From the NCBI GenBank assembly GCA_017548275.1, contig JAFZAH010000049.1, positions 1 to 64,000 on the forward strand: DNA of 64,000 nucleotides. The letters are read 5' to 3'. A model generated the notes under the pieces. The model was not told where the DNA came from. It worked only from the letters and a program-made list of their open reading frames with translations, and did not search any database. The stretch is from Prevotella sp. (GTDB taxonomy: Bacteria; Bacteroidota; Bacteroidia; Bacteroidales; Bacteroidaceae). Made by a program: the position numbers and the translations under genes. This document shows, piece after piece, positions 42,312 to 51,366 of the stretch (position 1 is its first letter; each line of letters opens with the position of its first letter).

Positions 42312-44330
42312 TTATAACACGCAAAGTAAAACAAGTGTCAAAGCGATAGTGCCAGTAAGGAACCAGACGGCATATTGGCGCACATCACCGCTCTGCCAGC
42401 CACGGATGCTCTCACCCGCCTCGTTGCTGCCCCAAGCCATGAAGTTGAACGTGCCGTCGATGACATGACGGTCGAACCATGCGATGGGTTTGGACACGCA
42501 ACGGAAGATAATCTTATGGGTGACATACTGCCAAATCTCATCTTGATAGAACCTGCGGTAAGCAGCCTGATGCAGTTTCGGGAACGATTTCTGCAACTTA
42601 TCTGCCACGGGTTGCCGCTCACCTTTATATATATAGGTGGCGAGCGCGATGCTCAGCACAGCGATGACGATGCTGGTGCCAGCCACAGTCCAATCGAGAT
42701 GGATATCATACGAAGAGGCACTGGCGCTCACGAAATGGCCGAAAGGCAGGAAGCCACAGCCGATGGTCACCAGCGAAAGGAATATCAGCGGGAAGGTCAT
42801 GGTAGCAGGTGCCTCATGCGGAGTGTGATGCGCATGGGCTTCCTTGTTTTCCGTTCCCCAGAAGATGCCGTAGTAGAGGCGGAACATGTAGAAGGCGGTC
42901 ATCGCGGCCACACCTGTCATAATCCATCCCACCACAGGACTGTAAGCCATGGCAGCCGTGAGAATCTCATCTTTCGAGAAGAATCCCGAGAACGGCGGTA
43001 TGCCTGAGATGGCCAAACATGAGATGAGGAAAGTGATGTGCGTGATCGGCATATATTTGCGTAGACCGCCCATCATAGACATCTCATTGGAGTGCACGGC
43101 GTGAATGATACATCCTGCACAGAGGAAGAGGCACGCCTTGAACATGGCATGGGTGAAGAGGTGGAACATCGACGCCATGTATCCCAGTTGGGCATGGTTG
43201 TCGAGCGCCTCGGTGGTCAACGGCATGGCGGCGAGGTTGCCGGCAGCGTCATGCGGTTGCATGCACACGCCCAGTGCCACCATCATAAACGCAATCTGAG
43301 AAATGGTAGAGAACGCCAGCACACGTTTGATATCGCTCTGCGCGCACGCCACGGCAGCAGCATAGAAGGCGGTGATGACACCCACCCACACGACAATGCT
43401 CATGGCATCGGGCGCATACTGAATCCACAACGGGAACATTCGTGCGACCTGGAACACACCAGCCACCACCATCGTAGCAGCATGGATAAGAGCACTCACA
43501 GGCGTGGGACCCTCCATGGCATCGGGCAGCCAGATGTGCAACGGGAACATGGCACTCTTACCAGCACCACCGACGAACATCAGCACCAGGGCCGTGGGCA
43601 GGAGGAATCCAGCCGCCGCCATAGCCTTGATTGGCATCGACTCTGTAAAGACAGCCGCTCCGTCGGCATAGGCAATTTCTGCGCCATGACCGGCAAATGA
43701 GAAACTGAACGACTCGGTGTAATAACCGAAGATGAGGATACCAATGAGGAAGAAGAGGTCGGCGAAGCGGGTGACGATAAACGCTTTCTTCGAAGCGGCG
43801 ATGGCAGCCTTCTCAGGATAATAGAATCCGATGAGGAGATAAGAACTGACACCCACCAACTCCCAGAAGGTGTACATCTCGAAGATGTTGGTCGAGACCA
43901 CGAGTCCGAGCATCGACATGGTGAAGAGCGACAGGAACGCGTAGTAGCGCTGGAAGCCCTTCTCGCCGTGCATATAACCGAAAGAATAGATGTGTACCAT
44001 GAGACTCACGGTGGAGATGACAATTAACATCATCACCGAGATGGGGTCGAGCATGATACCCATGTCAAAATGCAATGTTCCGCCGAGGTCGAGCCATGTG
44101 AAGTTGTAAGGTACGACGGTCTGCCAGACCATCTCGCCCGCAGCGTTAGCCACACGGTCGGCGGTAAAATATTGGAAGGCGGTATAGTACGAGAGCGCCG
44201 TGACAATACCCAACGAGGTAGTGCCGACGAGTCCTGCCGCCTTATGCGATAACTTCATGCCCCACAGTCCCAAGAAGATGAACGAGAGCGCAGGCAGAAG
44301 AAGTATCAAAAATGAATAACTATAGTCCAT
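42312..44330 (-). CDS. nuoL: NADH-quinone oxidoreductase subunit L
   Basis: The 672-residue largest antiporter-like subunit, at the distal end of the membrane arm. Marks: FWELVGVSSYLLIGFYYPE, FPLHIWLPDAMEGPTPVSAL and IKRVLAFSTISQIAFMMVA. The C-terminal part (about 540-672) holds the long lateral helix that runs along the membrane arm. It follows nuoK by 6 bp. Confidence 0.96.
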   Translation of the reverse strand: MDYSYSFLILLLPALSFIFLGLWGMKLSHKAAGLVGTTSLGIVTALSYYTAFQYFTADRVANAAGEMVWQTVVPYNFTWLDLGGTLHFDMGIMLDPISVMMLIVISTVSLMVHIYSFGYMHGEKGFQRYYAFLSLFTMSMLGLVVSTNIFEMYTFWELVGVSSYLLIGFYYPEKAAIAASKKAFIVTRFADLFFLIGILIFGYYTESFSFSFAGHGAEIAYADGAAVFTESMPIKAMAAAGFLLPTALVLMFVGGAGKSAMFPLHIWLPDAMEGPTPVSALIHAATMVVAGVFQVARMFPLWIQYAPDAMSIVVWVGVITAFYAAAVACAQSDIKRVLAFSTISQIAFMMVALGVCMQPHDAAGNLAAMPLTTEALDNHAQLGYMASMFHLFTHAMFKACLFLCAGCIIHAVHSNEMSMMGGLRKYMPITHITFLISCLAISGIPPFSGFFSKDEILTAAMAYSPVVGWIMTGVAAMTAFYMFRLYYGIFWGTENKEAHAHHTPHEAPATMTFPLIFLSLVTIGCGFLPFGHFVSASASSYDIHLDWTVAGTSIVIAVLSIALATYIYKGERQPVADKLQKSFPKLHQAAYRRFYQDEIWQYVTHKIIFRCVSKPIAWFDRHVIDGTFNFMAWGSNEAGESIRGWQSGDVRQYAVWFLTGTIALTLVLLCVL

Positions 44331-44336
44331 AACGCA

Positions 44337-44669
44337 TTATAATTTCATGTTTTCAATACTGTTCACCTGATCGCTGTGGAACCTGCGGTAAACATTGATA
44401 ATGATAGCGATAGCCACGGCTGTCTCGGCAGCGCTCACACCGATAGAGAACAGGGTGAAGAACATACCGTCCATCTGTCCGGGGAAGAGCAGACGGTTGA
44501 ACACCGCAAAGTTCATATCTACGGCATTGAGGACAAGTTCTACGGAGATAAGCATGGCGATGAGGTTGCGCCGTGTGACGAATCCGAATACTCCGATGAA
44601 GAACAGCAGTGTGCTCAGAATGAGGAAAAACTCTACGGGAATGCCCCCGTGTGCAATTGTATTCATCAT
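44337..44669 (-). CDS. nuoK: NADH-quinone oxidoreductase subunit K
   Basis: A 110-residue subunit with three helices and the conserved membrane glutamates (ISVELVLNAVDMNF near 45, AAETAVAIAIIINVYRRF near 80). Normal length. It begins 1 bp after nuoJ ends. Confidence 0.95.
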   Translation of the reverse strand: MMNTIAHGGIPVEFFLILSTLLFFIGVFGFVTRRNLIAMLISVELVLNAVDMNFAVFNRLLFPGQMDGMFFTLFSIGVSAAETAVAIAIIINVYRRFHSDQVNSIENMKL

Positions 44670-44670
44670 A

Positions 44671-45174
44671 TTACTTGTCCTTTCTTGAGATTACAATACC
44701 ACCGATGATGCAAGCCAGGAGGAAGACAGAGATGAACTCGAAGGGGAGCACATAGCCGTCAGTGCTGACGAGTGTGCGTCCTATTTCCTTCATGCCCACT
44801 TCCTCATTGGGAATGGCTTTGCTGATAAACACATTCTTCAGCAGGATAACGGCCACCAAGACCAGTCCCGCCAAAGCCGCGAGAACACCCGCCACCACAC
44901 GGCTTCCGCGCAAACGCTCGTAGAGTCCCTGGAGCGTGTGCTTCGACACCAGTTGTATGGCGAAGATATAAAGCATTGTGATACCTCCGGCATAGACGCT
45001 GATTTGCGCCGCGCCGAGGAACGTATAGTCGAGCAGGAAATAAATGCCTGCCACACCAAAGAGCACAAAGAGCAGGAAGGTGGCGGCACGCATGATGCGC
45101 TTGGTCATCACCGAAAGCACGGCAGCGCCGAGGATGATGACAGCGAGGATGATAAACATGATTTGATTTGCCAT
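44671..45174 (-). CDS. nuoJ: NADH-quinone oxidoreductase subunit J
   Basis: A 167-residue subunit with five helices and the conserved TM3 region (YTFLGAAQISVYAGGITMLY). This segment contains the pi-bulge helix that couples quinone reduction to pumping. It starts 15 bp after nuoI. Confidence 0.95.
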   Translation of the reverse strand: MANQIMFIILAVIILGAAVLSVMTKRIMRAATFLLFVLFGVAGIYFLLDYTFLGAAQISVYAGGITMLYIFAIQLVSKHTLQGLYERLRGSRVVAGVLAALAGLVLVAVILLKNVFISKAIPNEEVGMKEIGRTLVSTDGYVLPFEFISVFLLACIIGGIVISRKDK

Positions 45175-45189
45175 AATCTTCTCTCCTCC

Positions 45190-45723
45190 TTATTTAGTAC
45201 CAGTGTTAAACTTACCGATTTCCATCTCAGCACCACCATTGATGAGTTCAGGCAGACTGCCGCCCTCATACTTCTCCTTGTCGAGGTGAAGGACGAGTTT
45301 GTCGCGGTCGAACACGCTGTTCTCAAAATCGTTGGTGAACTCGATGGCATCGAAGTTGCAGGCGTTGACACACAATTGGCAGAACATACATTCGCCAAGG
45401 TCGTAACGGTAATCGAGCAGGAAGCGTTTCTTCTTGCCTGTCTCGGGGTCTTCGCGCATCTCCGACTTAATCGTGATGGTGCCGTTGGGACACGTCTTCT
45501 CGCACATGGTGCAAGCCACACACTTATGACTGCCGTCCTCGTTGCGTTTGAAGACGAGGCGTCCGCGGTGGCGCGCCGACACATGGAGTCGTGTCCTGCG
45601 GTTCTCGGGATATTGCTCGGTGACTTTGGGTGTGAAGTATTCCTTCATCGTTACGCCGAAACCGGTAATCAATGACTTGACACCGGCGAGAGCCTCACTG
45701 AAATATGATTTATTGTTTTCCAT
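45190..45723 (-). CDS. nuoI: NADH-quinone oxidoreductase subunit I (two 4Fe-4S)
   Basis: A 177-residue peripheral-arm ferredoxin subunit with two Cx2Cx2Cx3C motifs, CVACTMCEKTCP and CMFCQLCVNACN, binding clusters N6a and N6b. I place the start at the ATG 45723 (MENNKSYFSEALAG); an in-frame codon at 45741 lies inside nuoH. The start is 2 bp past the nuoH stop. Confidence 0.95.
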   Translation of the reverse strand: MENNKSYFSEALAGVKSLITGFGVTMKEYFTPKVTEQYPENRRTRLHVSARHRGRLVFKRNEDGSHKCVACTMCEKTCPNGTITIKSEMREDPETGKKKRFLLDYRYDLGECMFCQLCVNACNFDAIEFTNDFENSVFDRDKLVLHLDKEKYEGGSLPELINGGAEMEIGKFNTGTK

Positions 45724-45724
45724 T

Positions 45725-46807
45725 TTACCAGTGTAATCCAAATGCTACGATGATTGTCATAAGTATCAAATTGAGCAGGCTCAGCGGCATGAGGTACTTC
45801 CATTCCAACTTCAGTATCTGGTCGATACGCAGACGAGGGAAGGTCCAGCGAATCCAGAGCAGCACCCAAACCAGGAGGAACACTTTGCCGAGGAACCACA
45901 CGAAGCCCGGGATATAATCCATCACGGTATTGAACCCGTCAAGGCCTGCGATGTGCAGCGGCATCCATCCTCCGAGGAAGACGGTGGCAGCCACGCCGGC
46001 GATGACAAACATGTTCAGATACTCAGCCAAATAGAAGAAGCCGAATCCCATGCCCGAATACTCGGTGTGATAACCGGCGGTCAACTCGCTCTCTGCCTCA
46101 GCCAGGTCGAACGGACCACGGTTGGCCTCAGCATTACCTGCGATGATGAAAGTGATGAACGCGATGATGGCAGGGATATGGCCTTTGAAGATGAGCCATG
46201 CGTTCGATTGTGACTCGACGATGCCCGACACCGACATCGTGCCTGTGAGGGCGACAGCGGTAATGAGGCAGAGGCAAAGCGACATCTCGTAGGAAATCAT
46301 CTGCACGGCTCCACGCATAGCGGACACGACGCCGAACTTATTGTTCGAGCCCCATCCTGCGATGAAGATGCCGACGACACCGATTGACGAGATGGCGGTG
46401 AGCAGGAACACTCCCACATTGAAATCGAGCACCTGCATGCCCATGTTCCACGGCAGGAACGAGAAGGTGCCCACCGAGGCAATCAGCACGAGGAACGGCG
46501 CTAAGAGATAAAGGAGTTTGTCGGCTTTATCGACGAAGAAAATCTCCTTTTGCAGCATTTTGAACACGTCGGCGAACACCTGCAGCAAGCCCCATTTACC
46601 GACACGGGTAGGACCAAGTCGGCACTGGAACCAGGCGCACACCTTACGCTCCATGTAAATCAGGATAATGGCGAACACCGCATAGGCGGTGAGTATGATG
46701 ACGCCGATTATCAGACATTCAATGAAGGTTGACCAGAAGTCGCCCAACCCTAATGTGTTGCGCAACAGTCCGTCAAACCATCTTGTTATTATACCGAAAT
46801 CAAACAT
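45725..46807 (-). CDS. nuoH: NADH-quinone oxidoreductase subunit H
   Basis: A 360-residue membrane subunit that forms the quinone site with NuoB and NuoD. Marks: MERKVCAWFQCRLGPTRVG near 55 and EADLAE-equivalent FDLAEAESELTAGYHTEYSG near 240. The ATG at 46807 (MFDFGIITRW) is preferred to a TTG at 46822 that overlaps nuoCD. Confidence 0.95.
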   Translation of the reverse strand: MFDFGIITRWFDGLLRNTLGLGDFWSTFIECLIIGVIILTAYAVFAIILIYMERKVCAWFQCRLGPTRVGKWGLLQVFADVFKMLQKEIFFVDKADKLLYLLAPFLVLIASVGTFSFLPWNMGMQVLDFNVGVFLLTAISSIGVVGIFIAGWGSNNKFGVVSAMRGAVQMISYEMSLCLCLITAVALTGTMSVSGIVESQSNAWLIFKGHIPAIIAFITFIIAGNAEANRGPFDLAEAESELTAGYHTEYSGMGFGFFYLAEYLNMFVIAGVAATVFLGGWMPLHIAGLDGFNTVMDYIPGFVWFLGKVFLLVWVLLWIRWTFPRLRIDQILKLEWKYLMPLSLLNLILMTIIVAFGLHW

Positions 46808-46811
46808 ATCA

Positions 46812-48380
46812 CTATCTGTCAATATCAGGGATTACGTAATCTAATGTAGCACCTACAGAGATGAGGTCGGCAATCTTCTCGCCGCGCAGCATTTCGTCCA
46901 TGGCCGACACTAACGGCAGACCCATCGGACGGAACTTCAGGCGGTAGGGGCTCTTGTCGCCCTTCGAATCGAGATACACGCCTATCTCACCACGGCTACC
47001 CTCACAGGAGGTGTACCATTGTCCTTCAGGCACACGGATGATTGGTTTCTGCTTAATGTAGAATTCACCTGCGGGGATGTTGTCGGCCAGTTGCTCGAGG
47101 ATACGTACGCTCTGCTCCATCTCTTTCATACGGACCATGTAACGTGCGAAGCAGTCGCCCTTCTCAAAGGAAATCTGTTCGAACTCCACTTCGCCGTACA
47201 TGTCATAGGGATGATTCTTACGCACATCGTTCTTCCAACCTGAAGCACGTCCCGTACCGCCGGTGCAACCGTATGAGATGGCATCTTCTTTAGAGAGCAT
47301 GCCCACACCCTCGAAACGATTGTGGAGGATGATGTTGCCGGTGAAGATGTCATTGTACTCGCGGAACATGGGTTTGAGATACTCACAAAGTTTTTTCACG
47401 TTCTTGGCAAATCCCGGGTCGATATCGTCCTGACAGCCACCTATTCTATAATAATTCTGAATGAGGCGTCCGCCTGTGGTCTCCTCCATCACGTTGAGCA
47501 CCTGCTCACGGTCGCGCATACCGTATATGAACGCGGTGAGTGCGCCGAGGTCTTGTGCACAGCAACTGTAGAAGAGCAGGTGCGAGTCGATACGTTGCAA
47601 CTCGTCCATCATTGTGCGGATGTACTTGATGCGGTCAGAGAGTTCCACGCCCATCGCCTCCTCGATGACTGAGCAGAGGGCATGACGGTTCATCATCGCG
47701 CTCAGGTAATCCAAGCGGTCGGTGAGTGCCAACGACTGCGGGTATGTGTATTCCTCGCACATCTTCTCGATGCCGCGGTGGATGTATCCGCAGTGGGGAT
47801 ATACGCGGCGGATGGTCTCGCCGTCGAGGATGGTCTGCAGACGGAGCACACCGTGTGTTGCCGGGTGCTGCGGGCCGATGTTGATGACATAGTCGTCGTC
47901 GGTGAAGAGTTTGTGGCGTATTGCCTTCAACTCACCGTCCTCATTGAGTGTCCACTCCTCGGTATAGTCGGGTTCCGGGTCATCGTCGAGGGTGTAGCGG
48001 TTGTTCTCGGGACTCATGTCATAGTCCTTGCGGAACGGATAGCCCTGGAAATCGGAACGCAGGTAGAGTCGACGCATGTCCTTGTTGCCCAAGAAGCGTA
48101 TGCCGTAGAAGTCATACACCTCGCGCTCGAGAATCTCCGCGCCTTTCCACAGATGACTCACGGTGGGGATATATGCAGCGTTACGGTCATTATTGACGGC
48201 TTTTACACTGGTGCGCTCATGTGTCTCGGTGTTTTCGAGGATATAGACGCATCCGAGGCCTTCGTCGCCGAAGTCCTCGCCCACGATGGTCACGAGGAAG
48301 TCGAAATGCTTGTCGTTTTTGAGTTTCGCCATCTCGGAGGCGAAAGCAGACAGTTGGAATTCTTGATGTTCTAATTTCAT
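46812..48380 (-). CDS. nuoCD: NADH-quinone oxidoreductase fused subunit C/D
   Basis: A 522-residue fusion: NuoC (about 1-130, LEREVYDFYGIRFLGNKDMR and FQGYPFRKDY) joined by a short acidic linker to NuoD (about 165-522, VINIGPQHPATHGVLRLQ, RLDYLSAMMNRHALC and a FRPMGLPLVSAMDEML end). The NuoD part carries the quinone-binding His and Tyr loop region. The fusion is typical of this phylum and also of E. coli. It starts one base after the nuoB stop. Confidence 0.95.
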   Translation of the reverse strand: MKLEHQEFQLSAFASEMAKLKNDKHFDFLVTIVGEDFGDEGLGCVYILENTETHERTSVKAVNNDRNAAYIPTVSHLWKGAEILEREVYDFYGIRFLGNKDMRRLYLRSDFQGYPFRKDYDMSPENNRYTLDDDPEPDYTEEWTLNEDGELKAIRHKLFTDDDYVINIGPQHPATHGVLRLQTILDGETIRRVYPHCGYIHRGIEKMCEEYTYPQSLALTDRLDYLSAMMNRHALCSVIEEAMGVELSDRIKYIRTMMDELQRIDSHLLFYSCCAQDLGALTAFIYGMRDREQVLNVMEETTGGRLIQNYYRIGGCQDDIDPGFAKNVKKLCEYLKPMFREYNDIFTGNIILHNRFEGVGMLSKEDAISYGCTGGTGRASGWKNDVRKNHPYDMYGEVEFEQISFEKGDCFARYMVRMKEMEQSVRILEQLADNIPAGEFYIKQKPIIRVPEGQWYTSCEGSRGEIGVYLDSKGDKSPYRLKFRPMGLPLVSAMDEMLRGEKIADLISVGATLDYVIPDIDR

Positions 48381-48381
48381 A

Positions 48382-49131
48382 TTACTGCTCCTCCTTGACT
48401 TTCGTTACTTCCTCGGCTGCAGGTGCTGCCTCAACCTTCACTTTTGTGGAATCTGCCACGGGTGCAGTTTCCTTCCGCACTGCTGTCTCTTCAACCACAG
48501 GTGCGGCCTCTTCTTTCATCTGCTCAGCGAAGTCGGCGGGCACGTCGGTCACTACGATGGGTTTTTCCTTACGGTTTCTGCCGCCGAGGAATTTCTCCAC
48601 CTTGACCTTGCGTTGCAACTGCATCATACCATAGAGGATGGCTTCGGGGCGCGGTGGACAACCCGGCACATACACATCGACGGGAACAATCTCGCCAATG
48701 CCGTTGACCACATGATAACTCGATTTGAACGGTCCGCCAGAGATGGCGCAACCGCCCACGGCCACCACATATTTGGGCTCAGCCATCTGGTCGTAGAGAC
48801 GTTTGAACACGGGTGCCATCTTGTTGGTGATGGTACCGGCACACATAATCAGGTCGGCCTGACGGGGTGAGTTTCGTGTCACCTCGAATCCGAAACGGGC
48901 GAAATCGTAGCGGGCACAACCCACCGCCATGAACTCGATGCCGCAGCATGAGGTGGCGAAAGTGAGCGACCAAAGCGAGTTGGCGCGCCCCCAGTTAATC
49001 AACTGGTCGAGTGACCCGGTCACCACGTTCACGCCGTTGTCGTTCAGTTCCTTGAGCAGCCCCTCGAGACTCTCGTTGTCCTTAAACTCGTCGTAAGGAA
49101 TGCTTTTGATTTTCGGTTTCTTTATTTCCAT
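48382..49131 (-). CDS. nuoB: NADH-quinone oxidoreductase subunit B with charged C-terminal tail
   Basis: A 249-residue subunit that carries cluster N2, the last iron-sulfur centre before quinone. Cysteines are visible in ATSCCGIEFMAVG, MCAGTITNKM and CPPRPEAIL. The core ends near residue 185. About 60 further residues form an Ala/Glu/Val/Lys-rich tail (VVEETAVRKETAPVADSTKV) that ordinary NuoB lacks. The ATG 49131 overlaps the end of nuoA by 10 bp; an in-frame codon at 49152 lies inside nuoA. Confidence 0.95.
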   Translation of the reverse strand: MEIKKPKIKSIPYDEFKDNESLEGLLKELNDNGVNVVTGSLDQLINWGRANSLWSLTFATSCCGIEFMAVGCARYDFARFGFEVTRNSPRQADLIMCAGTITNKMAPVFKRLYDQMAEPKYVVAVGGCAISGGPFKSSYHVVNGIGEIVPVDVYVPGCPPRPEAILYGMMQLQRKVKVEKFLGGRNRKEKPIVVTDVPADFAEQMKEEAAPVVEETAVRKETAPVADSTKVKVEAAPAAEEVTKVKEEQ

Positions 49132-49472
49132 TCCAAAGCCCCTTTCCGCCAAGCATAAGCCAGGCCAAACACCAATACTAACAAGAAGAATCCGATACTG
49201 ACAAGCGCCATGGGACCGAACTCCTTCACCACTACCGCCCAGGGATAGAGAAACACCGTCTCGACATCAAACATCAAGAAAAGGATGGCAAAGAGATAAT
49301 AGCCCACCGACACGGGAATCCATGAGGACCCGTGCGTCGGTATGCCACACTCAAATGGTTCACCCTTTACTTTGTTGTATGTGCGAGGCCCCAGCAACTT
49401 GGCTATGACGTAAGCCGCCGCCACCAAGGTGATAGCCGTTAGAATAACGGTAACAAACAAAGTAAAATTCAT
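49122..49472 (-). CDS. nuoA: NADH-quinone oxidoreductase subunit A
   Basis: A 116-residue subunit with three helices, first gene of the operon. Marks: FECGIPTHGSSWIPVSVGYY around 40-60 with the conserved Cys loop that helps open the quinone site, and FLMFDVETVFLYPWAV. Its end overlaps nuoB. Confidence 0.95.
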   Translation of the reverse strand: MNFTLFVTVILTAITLVAAAYVIAKLLGPRTYNKVKGEPFECGIPTHGSSWIPVSVGYYLFAILFLMFDVETVFLYPWAVVVKEFGPMALVSIGFFLLVLVFGLAYAWRKGALEWK

Positions 49473-49515
49473 AGTATTTATTGAAAAATATGATATTTCC
49501 CTCTTAAAACGCGTG

Positions 49516-49523
49516 CAAAGGTA
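49516..49523 (-). promoter_or_regulatory. -7 box of the nuo operon
   Basis: The minus strand reads TACCTTTG followed by C, a perfect -7 box, about 44 bp before the nuoA ATG. The -33 position has only TATG. Confidence 0.6.
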
Positions 49524-49705
49524 CGCATTTTTTCGCGAACGCGTACATATTTATGCGAGAAAAAACCAAAGAATTAAAAAAAAGAACGATTTATTGATAT
49601 AGGACAAAAAGACATGTTTCACAGACAAAAGGACAGAAGAATTAATATGACATAAGGACAAAAGGACAGATTATTTCGCCTTATACAGAAATATGACAGA
49701 CTTCT

Positions 49706-49792
49706 ACAGCCCCCTGCCTCTTCTTATTAGAGGGGGAGTTGTTGCTTGCGGCTTCTTTCTAGAGTTTCGCTATATAAGAGATGGGGGGCTGT
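49706..49792. repeat. 87-bp palindromic element with 17-bp inverted ends
   Basis: ACAGCCCCCTGCCTCTT (49706-49722) is matched by AAGAGATGGGGGGCTGT (49776-49792) as inverted repeats with 15 of 17 matches. It has the shape of a MITE-like or REP-like element and lies 20 bp beyond the kinase stop, where it may also act as a terminator. Confidence 0.65.
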
Positions 49793-49812
49793 GGATGATT
49801 ATGGTTTACTTG

Positions 49813-50640
49813 TCATTCCAGCGGGCTTTGCATGATTTTGCTGATGGTGACACCTTCGAGTGAGGCGGCGCGGCGGAGTTGGGGCTCAAAATGATGAGCG
49901 ATACTGCCGACGAAATTGACGGGGAGGTCGGGGCGGCCGTAAGGGATGATGTTGCGGCGGAAGAAGGCACGGAAATTATCGATGACCAACTGCTCGAGGG
50001 GTTCGCAGTCGAGGTGTTGGCGGATGAACTTCGCGGCATGCGCCAGAAAACGGTTGGGCATGGGCTGACGATAGACCTTATCGATGATGTCGGACAGGTC
50101 TTGACCCGTGTCGCTGAGATACTCCTCGCGGAGGTCGTCGGGCAACGCCCCTTTGAACAATGCACCGATGAACAAACGGCCCAACACGGCACCGCTACCC
50201 TCGTCGCCAAGGATGAATCCGAGCGAAGGAATATTCTTGACAATCTTCTCTCCATCATAGAGGCAAGAATTGGAACCTGTTCCGAGGATGGCGGCTATCC
50301 CCTCATGATTGCCGCAAAGAGCCTTTGCAGCACCGATTAAATCACTATCAACAATGATTTCTTCGGTTTCGAAAAGAGTTTTGAGAATAGACTGGAACTT
50401 CGTTTTCATCTCATCGCGCATACCCGCTCCATAATATTCTATTTTCTTTACATCATCGGGGTTATAACCCTGCGTGCGCAGTTGGTAGAGAAGTTCCATT
50501 TTAACTATCTGCCGGATTTTCTCATCCGTCTGAAAATAGGGATTCAGCCCCTGCGTTTTCACGCGGGCCACCTCTTGTCCGTTATCTGTCAGGCACCAAA
50601 TGGTCTTGGTGCTCCCGCCATCGGCTAACAATTTGAGCAT
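49813..50640 (-). CDS. BadF/N-acetylglucosamine kinase-type ATPase
   Basis: A 275-residue sugar-kinase-fold protein. The phosphate-1 motif LLADGGSTKTIWCL is at the N-terminus, the phosphate-2-like VDSDLIGAAKALCG near 98, LGTGSNSCLYDG near 119 and FILGDEGSGAVLGRLFIG near 140. This pattern matches the BadF/BadG/BcrA/BcrD ATPase group that includes N-acetylglucosamine kinases. A role in phosphorylating amino sugars from cell wall or host glycans is likely; the exact sugar is not shown. Its leader contains a long palindrome, and a second palindromic element follows the stop. Confidence 0.85.
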   Translation of the reverse strand: MLKLLADGGSTKTIWCLTDNGQEVARVKTQGLNPYFQTDEKIRQIVKMELLYQLRTQGYNPDDVKKIEYYGAGMRDEMKTKFQSILKTLFETEEIIVDSDLIGAAKALCGNHEGIAAILGTGSNSCLYDGEKIVKNIPSLGFILGDEGSGAVLGRLFIGALFKGALPDDLREEYLSDTGQDLSDIIDKVYRQPMPNRFLAHAAKFIRQHLDCEPLEQLVIDNFRAFFRRNIIPYGRPDLPVNFVGSIAHHFEPQLRRAASLEGVTISKIMQSPLE

Positions 50641-50656
50641 AATGCATATAATTAAG

Positions 50657-50749
50657 ACCCGCCACAGCCCCTCTTTGAGGGGAAGGTGACCTACGCACCT
50701 AATTATCTTGACAAAATCATCTTCCCCCTCAGGGAGGTGCGGGGCGGGT
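50657..50749. repeat. 93-bp imperfect palindrome in the kinase leader
   Basis: Arms at 50657-50689 and 50717-50749 are inverted copies of each other at about two-thirds identity. Each arm contains a GAGGGG-rich mini-hairpin. The arms share ACAGCCCC with the element at 49706. It lies between the kinase promoter and its ATG, so it would be transcribed into a large 5' hairpin. Confidence 0.65.
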
Positions 50750-50765
50750 GTTTGGTTTGTAACTG

Positions 50766-50797
50766 CAAAAGTAAATGATTATGGATGAATCGCCAAA
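50766..50797 (-). promoter_or_regulatory. Promoter of the kinase gene
   Basis: The minus strand has TTTG (50797-50794), a 20-bp spacer and TACTTTTG (50773-50766). The leader of about 120 nt spans the palindromic element. Confidence 0.7.
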
Positions 50798-50833
50798 TCA
50801 GGAGAAAGAAAATACACAAAAGGGGCAGTTCTT

Positions 50834-50865
50834 TTTGTGTAATTCATAGGAAAAGCGTAATTTTG
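50834..50865 (+). promoter_or_regulatory. Promoter of the His/Cys-rich protein and TonB receptor
   Basis: TTTG (50834-50837), a 20-bp spacer and TAATTTTG (50858-50865). Confidence 0.7.
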
Positions 50866-50884
50866 CACCCGAATTTGAACAGAC

Positions 50885-51247
50885 ATGCACAAGGAAAGAA
50901 CACTTGAGATGAAAAGACGGTTGACCGCCTGGTTGCTGTTGTCGGTATTTGTGCCGATGATGGTGATGACGGTGTTGCACAGCCATGAGTCATCCGCAAG
51001 TGTGGTAGCATGTGCCGACTGTGACCATCATGTGGCCCACCCCGGACATTTCAACATCATGGGCGACCATGACTGCGACTGCGTGTTATGCCAGTTCACA
51101 TCCATTGTATTCATTGGCAGTGCCGTTGTTGGTATTGCCATTCTGATGGCAGCCGCCCGCCGACAGGGTGGCCGTATTCTTTCCGCACCCATCAAGGGAA
51201 TGGAAAGGTTGCCAAATCTGCGCGCCCCACCGACAAACCGCCAATAA
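50885..51247 (+). CDS. Small His/Cys-rich membrane protein, likely metal-related
   Basis: A 120-residue protein (or 112 from the ATG at 50909, whose MKRRLTAWLLLSVFVP is a better membrane or signal start). After the first hydrophobic segment comes a loop of about 45 residues loaded with metal ligands: LHSHESS, CADCDHHVAHPGHF and GDHDCDCVLCQF. A second membrane segment follows (TSIVFIGSAVVGIAILMAAA), then a basic tail. Position just before a TonB receptor and its ligand content suggest binding of zinc, copper or a metal complex in the periplasm. I know small proteins of this kind beside such receptors but cannot name the family. Confidence 0.75.
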   Translation: MHKERTLEMKRRLTAWLLLSVFVPMMVMTVLHSHESSASVVACADCDHHVAHPGHFNIMGDHDCDCVLCQFTSIVFIGSAVVGIAILMAAARRQGGRILSAPIKGMERLPNLRAPPTNRQ

Positions 51248-51293
51248 ACCCTAAAGATTGTTGGACATATCAGGATTATTGGCCTAATAGACC

Positions 51294-51327
51294 TTATTGG
51301 GCATATTGGATTTATTGGGCATATTGG
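51294..51327 (+). repeat. Tandem TTATTGGGCATATTGG repeat
   Basis: Two exact 16-bp copies (51294-51309 and 51312-51327), with further degenerate relatives upstream. They lie in the spacer between the metal-type protein and the receptor gene. Confidence 0.75.
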
Positions 51328-51366
51328 GCCCGTTTTGCAAACAAGTAATAATTACGACATTTAATC

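Larger units (their letters stand above)
49473..49812. other. 340-bp gap upstream of nuoA
   Basis: Contents: the nuo promoter (49516-49523), a block of degenerate GGACAAAAGGACAG / GACATAAGGACA repeats (about 49598-49672) and an 87-bp palindromic element (49706-49792). No gene seen. Confidence 0.65.

Noticed and set aside
51088..51348. Open frame ending in YWAYWIYWAYW-like repeats
   Set aside because: It is a read-through of the tandem TTATTGGGCATATTGG spacer repeats and overlaps the His/Cys-rich gene in another frame.
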